Part shown: positions 44,001-50,373 of the stretch, piece after piece
Position numbering within the stretch: the stretch's first letter is position 1
Layout of the letters: each line of letters opens with the position of its first letter
Source: Skermanella stibiiresistens SB22
GTDB lineage: Bacteria; Pseudomonadota; Alphaproteobacteria; Azospirillales; Azospirillaceae
Direction: 5' to 3'
DNA length: 64,000 nucleotides
NCBI RefSeq assembly: GCF_000576635.1
Contig: NZ_AVFL01000001.1
Location: forward strand, 372,001-436,000
The notes under the pieces: generated by a model
Told to the model about the DNA's origin: nothing
What the model saw: only the letters and a program-made list of their open reading frames with translations
The model's database searches: none
Translations under genes and position numbers: made by a program

Positions 44001-44076
44001 AATCCAGGAACTGAACGCCACTGTTCGGAATAAGGCTGACGACATCCGGATAATGCGGAAGTTCGGGCAACGGCAT
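41017..44076 (-). CDS. srfB: SrfB family protein, actin/Hsp70-type ATPase
   Basis: A 1019-residue protein that begins MPLPELPHYPDVVSLIPNSG, the SrfB start. Three actin/Hsp70-fold nucleotide motifs can be picked out: phosphate-1 VLDLGNSRTCGLLVEA near 266, phosphate-2 LDIGGGTTDLVI near 585 and an adenosine-type MLLSGRPSRFPAI near 782. It therefore probably binds and hydrolyses ATP with domain closure. It has no signal peptide or membrane helix, so it is cytoplasmic. It is the first gene of the eleven-gene block; CCAGGCGGAG sits just before the start and an AT-rich upstream region should carry the promoter. A chaperone-like or filament-forming role in assembling the membrane components is plausible but untested here. 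Confidence 0.88.
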   Translation of the reverse strand: MPLPELPHYPDVVSLIPNSGVQFLDFGFSLIDGEGKKNAKAPADWGFYDPHPDTRVSAQELPILLRRGAEEMTPGREDYAIDTKRLLQFVERTWLPIPLFREEPGRSFHQGPVNWARAYLVRLGERDKGGNEFRLVVALDTGLMDEYADSGYLAPSSDDARNGRRFSLPGKTDFYNFLLNQPWLRDWLNELFKTMVEQEESRRANRREVVLSPEEILDRMSGPNEPLARYVAFIDLLNQLDFLPKLLFSDTVTAAKQVFVDVDMVLDLGNSRTCGLLVEAEPDSRGADINRAFRLELRDLSRPEQIYVDPFDSRFEFAIARFGLNHHSHRSGRADAFSWATIVRVGPEAVRMAGSRRGSEGRTGMSSPKRYLWDEEPSQQSWRFNGQTLDDEWEGFAAQGVFAGLVNDAGKPLHAVTAGEDDLPTLLARYSRSNLVSFALAEILLQALVMINAPAQRLRRRNADLPRRLRRLILTMPTALSLAERELLRSKAEAARDLLYLCLGRAERQFGDEPGKLEWIEGPPPEIILKWDEASATQVVYLYSQIALAFSGDARAFIRAVRGNGPADAQGHGSEDGDSLRVATLDIGGGTTDLVITALRADGKGSNVTIFPKQLFRESFSLAGDDIVQMLAREVAVSALSRTIQQSIGRERAEALVQELFGGNRGDMTAEEQLRRQQFAMQIAAPVAVALLGEYEGYDPINPPAVETRVLGDFFRPDAPPPPGLVTSLERAVTEAGASGFRLMDVPIPVDLTEVDRIVRSLVGDMVRALTEVVWHYRVDVMLLSGRPSRFPAIKDSIMETGALPAHRVIAMHEFRVGQWYPFRNREARISDPKTTAAVGGMICLLAEGHLHNFNFRSDDLYARSVARFVGKVEANNSNNRLQAQDVYLADLDFETIEDLPDAKFEFRGPLLLGVRQFPNQWWPASLLYMIDFADEEARTRAMRRTPLRVQLKLESTKRPRVKPNEPPEKVVNDRLAIGEVEDCDGGVLSGRQQPLRMRLQTLRNRDGYWLDTGILIDV

Positions 44077-44402
44077 TCTATACTCCGCCTGGAATCAACC
44101 GGTCGATAATGGTAGGGCCGGATTATGCAAGTTTCACCAAGGTGTTGGAAGCGTTATAATAGGTATGACCTTCAACATTTGGTAAAGACGCGCGCCCATG
44201 GCTTCAATATATTGTAGCTATCGAAGGTTAGTCACAACCGTATTCGTCCGGTTCCAAGGAGCCTGTGGACAGCGGGTCGGATAGGCTTCCATCCAGCGCT
44301 GGCCGTCGGGGAATATCGGTGACCGGCGGTTTGGCCAAGACCGTTCCGGGTCGTTTGGAGAAGGTGTGGAAAAATGTGGATTATCGTTCGGGAGAGCGTG
44401 GC
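44077..44402. promoter_or_regulatory. AT-rich divergent intergenic region between srfB and the second polyamine permease
   Basis: A 326-base region clearly richer in A+T than its surroundings, especially 44105-44235. On the minus strand TTCCAA, 17 bases, CATAAT and also a TATTATAA box are candidate promoter parts for the Srf block. On the plus strand the permease ribosome binding site GGGAGAG is at 44390. I saw no flanking direct repeat or integrase remnant matching the other end of the block near 27.2 kb. Confidence 0.45.
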
Positions 44403-45251
44403 ATGACCGCCGATCGGATCCGCTCATCGCTCGTCATCCTCTATCTCGTTTTGTTCTTCAGCTATCTGTTCTTGCCGCTGATCATCATGACGGCCGCGAC
44501 TTTCAACACCAGCCGCTTTCCCACGGTGGCTCCGTGGCTTGGCTTCACCTTGGACTGGTTCAAGGTGCTTTGGAACGACGGGGCCATGTGGACAGCCCTG
44601 TGGACAAGTTTCCTGATAGCTTTGGGAGTGATCGCTCTGGCGGTCCCGATCGGACTCGCGGCGGCGCTCCTGCTTTACCGGCTCCACAGCCGGGCGCGGA
44701 CGGTCCTCTACGCCGTCATGGTATCGCCCTTGCTGACACCGGGCGTCATCATCGGGATCTCGACGCTGGTGTTCTGGGACCGCTGGCTCGACGTCAAGGG
44801 TGGTATCTTCCTGACCGTGATCGCCCAATCCAGCTTCATCGCGGCCTATGCGATGCTGATGTTCATGGCGCGCCTGCAACGATTCGACCTGACGCAGGAG
44901 GAGGCGGCGCTCGACCTCGGCGCCAGCCATCTCCAGGTGTTCCGCCGGATCACGCTGCCCTACCTGATGCCAGCCATCCTGTCGGCGGCCTTCATCGCGT
45001 TCCTGCAGAGCTTCGAGAACTACAACACGACCATCTTCGTGCGCGGCTTGGACACGACGCTGACCGTCTACATCGCCTCCAAGGTCCGCACAGGCCTGAC
45101 ACCCGCCGTCAACGCGCTATCGGTCATCATGATCGGGCTGACCATCCTGGGCGCCGTCTTCTACGAGGTGATCCGCCGCCGCGAGTTGAGCCGGCAGGAA
45201 TCGGTGCGGCGCCGCGCGGTCCAGGCCGACATGGCGCTGGCGGCGGGCTGA
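44403..45251 (+). CDS. potC: Polyamine ABC transporter permease, second subunit (PotC/PotI-like)
   Basis: A 282-residue inner-membrane permease with six hydrophobic segments and the EAA loop EEAALDLGASHLQVFRRITLPYLMP. Features such as FLPLIIMTAATFNTSRFP near the start and FLQSFENYNTTIFVRG are typical of PotC/PotI. It should complete the importer encoded by the binding protein, ATPase and first permease at 24.0-27.2 kb, but it is separated from them by the Srf block and must be expressed from its own promoter. ATG at 44403 has GGGAGAG upstream; an in-frame extension to 44265 lacks family support. Confidence 0.9.
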   Translation: MTADRIRSSLVILYLVLFFSYLFLPLIIMTAATFNTSRFPTVAPWLGFTLDWFKVLWNDGAMWTALWTSFLIALGVIALAVPIGLAAALLLYRLHSRARTVLYAVMVSPLLTPGVIIGISTLVFWDRWLDVKGGIFLTVIAQSSFIAAYAMLMFMARLQRFDLTQEEAALDLGASHLQVFRRITLPYLMPAILSAAFIAFLQSFENYNTTIFVRGLDTTLTVYIASKVRTGLTPAVNALSVIMIGLTILGAVFYEVIRRRELSRQESVRRRAVQADMALAAG

Positions 45252-45263
45252 CGGCCTTCCGAT

Positions 45264-46217
45264 TCAGAGCGACGCCAGCCGCGTGGTCAGCAGATCGAAG
45301 AAGCCGTCGGAGTCGATCTGGTTGATCACCAGCGCGTTGGCCGGTTGGCCCGAGACGCCCCACCAGTCCACCACGGTCATGCCCATGGTGCGCTCCGACC
45401 CCGTCTCGATCTCGACGGCGACGCGGCGGCCCTGGAACAGGTCGGGCCGCAGCAGCCACGCGATCACGCAAGGATCGTGAAGAGGCGCGCCGTCGGTTCC
45501 GTACTTCGCCTCGTCGAACCGTTCGAAGAACCCCAGCAGGTCGGCCACGGCGGTTCCCACCGGCGTGCCCAGCGCCCGGAAGCGGGCGACCCGCTCGCGC
45601 GTCGTCAGCGCCTTGTGGGTCACGTCGAGCGGCATCACCGTGATCGGCACGCCCGAGGCGAACACGTTGTGCGCCGCGTGGGGATCGACGTGGATGTTGA
45701 ACTCGGACGCCGGCGTGACGTTGCCGACCTCCATCCAGGCGCCCCCCATCAGCACGACCTCCCGAATCTTGGTGACTATCGCCGGCTCCTTGACCAGCGC
45801 CATGCCCAAATTCGTCAGGGGCCCGAGCATGCACAGGGTGACCGAGGCGTCATGGGCCGCCATCAGCGTATCGACCATGAAGTCGACGCCATGCCCCGGC
45901 CTGACGCGCATCACCGGTTCCGGCAGATCGGGGCCGTCCAGGCCGGTCTTGCCGTGGACCTGCTCCGCCGTGACGCTCCGGCGCATCATCGGCCGGGCGC
46001 AGCCGGCGTAAACGGGGATTTCCGGCTTACCCGCCAGTTCGCAGATCTTGAGCGTGTTCCTGACCGTCAGGGGCAGCGGCACGTTGCCGGCCACGACGGT
46101 GATTCCCAGGATCTCAAGCTCCTCGGGGGCGGCGAGGGCGAGCAGGAGGGCGACCGCGTCGTCCTGTCCCGGGTCGGTGTCGATTATGATGGGCCGGGGC
46201 GTCACGCTTTGCCTCAT
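45264..46217 (-). CDS. Inosine-uridine-type nucleoside hydrolase
   Basis: A 317-residue hydrolase that cleaves the N-glycosidic bond of ribonucleosides to base and ribose, for salvage. The calcium-binding motif IIIDTDPGQDDAVALL is at residues 9-24, as in all IunH/RihA members. VYAGCARPM, LGPLTNLGMAL, VVLMGGAW, EFNIHVDPHAA and HDPCVIAWLL are also present. The start MRQSVTPRPI is preceded by GAAGAAG. Specificity (pyrimidine, purine or mixed) is not evident. Convergent with the permease gene, 12 bases apart. No signal peptide, cytoplasmic. Confidence 0.92.
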   Translation of the reverse strand: MRQSVTPRPIIIDTDPGQDDAVALLLALAAPEELEILGITVVAGNVPLPLTVRNTLKICELAGKPEIPVYAGCARPMMRRSVTAEQVHGKTGLDGPDLPEPVMRVRPGHGVDFMVDTLMAAHDASVTLCMLGPLTNLGMALVKEPAIVTKIREVVLMGGAWMEVGNVTPASEFNIHVDPHAAHNVFASGVPITVMPLDVTHKALTTRERVARFRALGTPVGTAVADLLGFFERFDEAKYGTDGAPLHDPCVIAWLLRPDLFQGRRVAVEIETGSERTMGMTVVDWWGVSGQPANALVINQIDSDGFFDLLTTRLASL

Positions 46218-46305
46218 GATGGACTTCTTCACTGTATCGGCACTGACACTAGCCGCCGCCCCGGCACCCCACAAGCGACGCGCCACCGGATGATTGGTGG
46301 AGCCG

Positions 46306-46434
46306 TCACTCGACCGTCTCGCCACCCACGGGGATCTCGATCTCCGGTCCGTCATCCAAGTCGCTATCGGCCGTGTTGGCGCACGCCGTCACGGCCAATA
46401 CACCCGCGAGCAACATCATCCGGAATGAGGTCAT
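46306..46434 (-). CDS. Very small predicted lipoprotein
   Basis: A 42-codon ORF: MTSFRMMLLAGVLAVTACAN, then an acidic tail TADSDLDDGPEIEI ending VGGETVE. It has a clear lipoprotein signal with lipobox VTAC (Cys18), so the mature peptide would be about 25 residues with about ten acidic side chains. AGAGG lies ten bases before the ATG. It sits between the nucleoside hydrolase and DUF533 genes on the same strand. Entericidin-like peptides are comparable in size but not in sequence. Too short for ordinary gene calling; codon use is like its neighbours. Confidence 0.6.
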   Translation of the reverse strand: MTSFRMMLLAGVLAVTACANTADSDLDDGPEIEIPVGGETVE

Positions 46435-46515
46435 CAATGGTCGCCTCTACCACTTGGTTGTTTCAGTGGGGGAGGTCCGCCCGTTGGCGGACCTCCCCGA
46501 ATCGACAAGACCGCG

Positions 46516-47367
46516 TCAGGCGACTTGGTGCAACTGCTCGGCCCGTTGGGGGTCGAGGTTGAGGCGGGCGGCGAGGTATTGCAGGTAGGACTTCTCCGCC
46601 TGGGTATCCGGCTCGATCGCCAGGGCCGACGCCAGATAGACCTGTTCGGCCGTTTCGGGATCGCGGACCTCGCGGACCAGGGCGTCCATCGATATGGGAG
46701 AGGCCAATTCACGCTCCACCACGGCCCGTTCGTCCGGACCGGCGCCGGCCTCGTCCAGCTTCGCCATGATGCCCTGCCGTTCCTGCGCGCTGATCTCGCC
46801 GTCGGCGTTGGCCGCGGCGATCATCGCGCGGATCAACAGGAGCGCCCGGTTGTCGTCCATCGCGACATCGGGATAGGCGCTCGCCGGCTCCACGCCGCCA
46901 CCCGAGGGGATCTGACTGGGCGGGCGACCATAGCCCTGTCCCGCCTCCGGAGCGGGTTCCTGACGCGGCTGACCGAACATGCCGCCAAGCTTGTCGGCGA
47001 GGGAGCCGCCCTGTCCGCCACCCGTGGCGCCTCCGGATTGGCCGCCGCCGAAAATGCCGCCGATGATGTCGCCGATCCCGCCGGAACCGCCGCCCTGCCG
47101 CCCTCCGCTTTGGTGGCTTCCACCCTGCTGGCCCATATTGGCCTGACGCTCCTGGAACGCCTTGTAGGCCAAGTAACCCAGGGCGCCGAGACCCGCCACG
47201 TTCTTGAAATCCATGCCACCGGCACCGGCGCGCATTCCGCCGCCGCCCAGGCCACCAAGCCCACCGCCCATCCCGAAGGGAGAGGCCGAGAACGAGGGAC
47301 CGCGGCGGCTGTGGCCGCCCATGCCGGTGGCGAGCATCGTGCCGAGAATACCCGTAAGATCAGCCAT
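46516..47367 (-). CDS. DUF533/TerB-like protein
   Basis: A 283-residue protein. The N-terminal half is Gly/Met/Gln-rich low complexity with one short hydrophobic segment (NVAGLGALGYLAYKAFQ). The C-terminal 120 residues match the DUF533 (YebE-type) domain, related to TerB: LLIRAMIAAANADGEISAQERQGIMAKL, then YLASALAIEPDTQAEKSYLQYLAARL. These are alpha-helical, metal-binding-like modules of unknown function, often anchored to the inner membrane. The start MADLTGILGTML has AGGAGAC upstream. No tellurite genes adjoin it. Confidence 0.85.
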   Translation of the reverse strand: MADLTGILGTMLATGMGGHSRRGPSFSASPFGMGGGLGGLGGGGMRAGAGGMDFKNVAGLGALGYLAYKAFQERQANMGQQGGSHQSGGRQGGGSGGIGDIIGGIFGGGQSGGATGGGQGGSLADKLGGMFGQPRQEPAPEAGQGYGRPPSQIPSGGGVEPASAYPDVAMDDNRALLLIRAMIAAANADGEISAQERQGIMAKLDEAGAGPDERAVVERELASPISMDALVREVRDPETAEQVYLASALAIEPDTQAEKSYLQYLAARLNLDPQRAEQLHQVA

Positions 47368-47597
47368 TGTTGTCTCCTGAATGGTTATCCGCTTCCAGTA
47401 ACAGCGAAGACCGACCGACATCCCCGTATTTTCGCGAACCAGGGGAAATCAAGATCGGCGTAAACTGTTCCAGCCGCCGCTCGAAAGTCATCTTCTGTCC
47501 GCGCTTCGCGGAACTCCATGACCCGCGGCGTTGAGTTCACGGAAGTCGAGGATAGATATGGGGCGACGCTTATCGATTTCCCGCCGATGTTCATTCC

Positions 47598-48536
47598 ATG
47601 ACTGAAATTCCCATTCCCGGCCGGCCGGGTGAGCACGCCGACCATCCCGCCGCGATCCCGGACGCGGGCTGGTGGGGCATCTTGAAGCGCGTGTGGTACC
47701 GGCTGGTGGACAAGGCCATCTGGGTGTCGGCCGCGGGTGTCGCCTTCTTCGGCTTCTACACGCTGGTTCCCCTGCTGGCGTTGCTGGTGATCAGCTTTGG
47801 CCTGCTGGGGGGTGGTGGCGATGTCCAGCATCGCATGAGCCAGTTGGAGGTCATCCTGCCGGACGAGGCGATGAGGACGCTGTTCGGTGACCTGATGGCG
47901 ACCGCCCGAGGCTCGGGGGATCGGTTCGGATGGGGACTGGCCGGCACCATCGTGATGCTGCTGTGGAGCGCCTTGTTCGGCATGCGCGCCCTGATCGCGG
48001 CGCTCAACCACGCCTATGACGAGGTCGAGACGCGCGGATTCCTCAAGCTCAATGGCTTGGCCCTGCTGCTGGGACTGGGGGCGTCGGTGCTGGTGGTGGC
48101 CTCGATCGGAATCATGACCGTCGGACCGGAACTCCTGGGCTCCAATGGCGACCAACCGCTCTGGATGACCGCCGCGATGATCGGGCGCTGGCCCATCGTC
48201 GGCGTCATCATCGTCGCCGCCTTGTCGGTCTGCTACCGCGTGGCGCCCAGCCGGTCCTCCCCCAAGTGGCGCTGGGTCGGCTGGGGAGCCATCGCGGCGT
48301 CGGTCCTGTGGATGCTGATCTCGGTGGGGTTCTCGCTCTATGTCCGCCGGATCGCCCATTACGAGACGGCATTCGGAATGGCCGGCGCGGTGCTCACTTT
48401 GATGATCTGGCTCTACATGCTGGCTTATGCCGTGCTGTTCGGAGCCGTTCTCAACGCGGAGACGGAGCGCTGGACATCCCTCGACACGGCCGCGGGCACC
48501 CAGACCGGACCGGTTCAGGCGGTACCGGGCGAGTAG
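47598..48536 (+). CDS. YihY/BrkB family inner-membrane protein
   Basis: A 312-residue membrane protein with six hydrophobic segments and the family core: SAAGVAFFGFYTLVPLLALLVI at the first segment, LWSALFGMRALIAALNHAYDEVETRGFLK, and the end VLTLMIWLYMLAYAVLFGAVLNAETER. BrkB/YihY proteins were once taken for RNase BN; their function is unsettled, and transport or envelope roles are suggested. Its last 22 bases overlap the end of the convergent gene at 48515. Confidence 0.9.
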   Translation: MTEIPIPGRPGEHADHPAAIPDAGWWGILKRVWYRLVDKAIWVSAAGVAFFGFYTLVPLLALLVISFGLLGGGGDVQHRMSQLEVILPDEAMRTLFGDLMATARGSGDRFGWGLAGTIVMLLWSALFGMRALIAALNHAYDEVETRGFLKLNGLALLLGLGASVLVVASIGIMTVGPELLGSNGDQPLWMTAAMIGRWPIVGVIIVAALSVCYRVAPSRSSPKWRWVGWGAIAASVLWMLISVGFSLYVRRIAHYETAFGMAGAVLTLMIWLYMLAYAVLFGAVLNAETERWTSLDTAAGTQTGPVQAVPGE

Positions 48537-48973
48537 GCCGGGGGATCGCTGGCGGGAAACGTCTCGTCCAGCCCCTCGTCGACCTTGTCCCACGGACGCG
48601 GGTCACGGTCGCGCAAACTCTCCGGTCCGGCGGATCTAACCGTTCCGTAACCTGCACCGGAACCCTCGGGTACTGGTTCCCCGTCGCCGAACGCCGCGAA
48701 ACGCTTGGACTCCGTCGGATCGACCATCTCGCCGGTCGGACGCAAGGGTCCGAAATTCGCCAGTCGGCCAACATCGGGGATTCGATCGGCCTCGCGCCAG
48801 CCCTGGCGCGCCCTGATCCCGAACAGCCCGAAGCCGGCCAATGTCACACCCGCCGCCAGCATCAACGTTCCAGCCAAGCGGCCCTTCGTCACGCCCGCCA
48901 TCACCAAGGCCCCGCCACCCGCGAGGCAAGCGACCGGCAATGTCTGGTAGACCCGTCTCATCGACCGCGCCAT
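48515..48973 (-). CDS. Hypothetical two-helix membrane protein with FPASDPP tail
   Basis: A 152-residue protein starting MARSMRRVYQTLP. GGGGAG is placed well for this ATG; an ATG two codons earlier would sit too close. Two hydrophobic segments (VACLAGGGALVMAGV and AGTLMLAAGVTLAGFGLFGI) are followed by a hydrophilic tail. The C-terminus DKVDEGLDETFPASDPPAY is a short motif that recurs at the ends of many small, otherwise unrelated alphaproteobacterial proteins. Function is unknown. It overlaps the BrkB gene end by 22 bases in convergent orientation. Confidence 0.65.
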   Translation of the reverse strand: MARSMRRVYQTLPVACLAGGGALVMAGVTKGRLAGTLMLAAGVTLAGFGLFGIRARQGWREADRIPDVGRLANFGPLRPTGEMVDPTESKRFAAFGDGEPVPEGSGAGYGTVRSAGPESLRDRDPRPWDKVDEGLDETFPASDPPAYSPGTA

Positions 48974-49019
48974 CGGCATGCTCCCCCGTCTTCCAATTCC
49001 GTAGCCACGCCAGCCACGT

Positions 49020-49448
49020 TCAGTGCAGCGGGCGCAGGTCACCCGGCTGGACGAACAGTTCCAGCCCGAATGGCACCCGGGTCGGCATCACGCCTTGGAG
49101 AAGGGTCTCCGCGATATCCACGCTGGCGAGCAGGGTCTTGGTGTCGAACGGCTTGTTCAAATGGGCGACCGCCGCGTCGCGGGCGCGTCGGGCCACGACC
49201 TCTTGGGCGCTGACGAAGATCGACATGACGCCCCAGCGTTCCATCAGCATCCGCGCCACGTCGACGCCGCTGCCACCGCTTTCCAGGTTGATGTCCACCA
49301 ACGCCAGGTCCGGCATCGTGTCACCAGCCAGTTTGGCGCAGGCGCTCAGGGACGACACGGGCCCCATCACGTCATGCCCGGCTTCCCGCAACGTCATCCC
49401 GATGCAAAGTGCGATGATCGCCTCGTCCTCGACGATGAGAATTCGCAT
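49020..49448 (-). CDS. Single-domain response regulator
   Basis: A 142-residue receiver-only protein. Acidic pair in ILIVEDEAIIAL, phospho-Asp in LALVDINLESGGSG, Ser/Thr in IFVSAQE and lysine in LNKPFDT, so it should be phosphorylated. There is no output domain; it could be a shuttle in a phosphorelay or a stress/taxis regulator. No kinase adjoins it. The hybrid kinase at 2140 lacks a dedicated partner and is one remote candidate, but nothing in the sequence links them. Confidence 0.88.
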   Translation of the reverse strand: MRILIVEDEAIIALCIGMTLREAGHDVMGPVSSLSACAKLAGDTMPDLALVDINLESGGSGVDVARMLMERWGVMSIFVSAQEVVARRARDAAVAHLNKPFDTKTLLASVDIAETLLQGVMPTRVPFGLELFVQPGDLRPLH

Positions 49449-49650
49449 GGCTTTGATCCTCCCTCTCTCTCCCGGTCGCCCCTCGCCAACTCACGTTCGC
49501 GAAACCGGGGTATTCCATCAACAATCGGCGTCACCAAAGATTGCATGTCGTTTACCATAATCGTGCGGACCATCCTTAATCGTGGTTCGGATCCGTGGGG
49601 GTTGAGCCATCTGGGAGAGTGGAGTATTTGATCGACCGGGAATTTCCCCC

Positions 49651-50346
49651 TTGACCGAGATCCGATCCGTGAGCACCGGCAAAGCCCTCCTTCGGCCGAC
49701 CGCGTTCGGCGAGCCGTCGTCCCCAAGTCCCAATCGGGATGCGGGAGACGATCGCCGGGAGGTGGCGTTCTTCGACTTCGATGGCACCCTGGTGCGCGGC
49801 GACAGCCTGCTGCCTTTCCTGTCGCAGATCGTGGGGAGCCGCCGCGCCCGACTGTCGCTGGCGCGCGCCGTGCACGGCGCCATCCAACTCCACGCGATGA
49901 AACGGCAACTCGGCTCCGACATCCGCACATCGACCAAGGCGATCCTGCTGCGCCAGACCCTTGCGGGTGTGCCGGTCGCCGAGGCGATGGCCGCGGCGGA
50001 ACGGCTGGCGGGATGGGTCCGCTGGAACAACCCGATCCTGGACGCGCTCAAGGCGCATCAGGACGCCGGCCGCCGCGTCGTCGTGGCGACCGGCGCCCTC
50101 GACCTCTACATGCCGGTGCTGTTGCGGGACCTTGGGGTCGACGATCTGCTCGCGACCGGACTGGAGGAGGTGGATGGCGTACTCACCGGTCACATGAAGG
50201 GCGGCAACTGCGTGCGCGCGATCAAGGCGCAGCGGGTGTCGGCCTATCTCAACCACCACGGCCCCTTCGCCGAGACCTGGGGATACGGCAACCGGCCGAG
50301 CGACGTCCCGATGCTGGCCCTGCTGCGCAACAAGGTCATCGTGTAG
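49651..50346 (+). CDS. HAD-IB family hydrolase
   Basis: A phosphatase of the haloacid dehalogenase superfamily, subclass IB (phosphoserine phosphatase/CicA-like), 225-231 residues. Motif I VAFFDFDGTLVRGDSLL, motif II VVATGALDLY, motif III lysine in GGNCVRAIKAQ-type region and motif IV GYGNRPSDVPML are seen. Substrate unknown; relatives act on phospholipid head groups or phosphoserine. The start is uncertain: TTG at 49651 or GTG at 49669, neither with a strong ribosome binding site. The first 35 residues are variable. Confidence 0.82.
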   Translation: MTEIRSVSTGKALLRPTAFGEPSSPSPNRDAGDDRREVAFFDFDGTLVRGDSLLPFLSQIVGSRRARLSLARAVHGAIQLHAMKRQLGSDIRTSTKAILLRQTLAGVPVAEAMAAAERLAGWVRWNNPILDALKAHQDAGRRVVVATGALDLYMPVLLRDLGVDDLLATGLEEVDGVLTGHMKGGNCVRAIKAQRVSAYLNHHGPFAETWGYGNRPSDVPMLALLRNKVIV

Positions 50347-50373
50347 CGAAGGCCGCCGGTCCCCGACGGCGGC

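Noticed and set aside
27229-44076. Prophage, integrative element or type VI secretion cluster
   Set aside because: No integrase, att-like repeats, phage structural genes or Tss core proteins are present; the vWA and Srf proteins alone do not make a type VI system.
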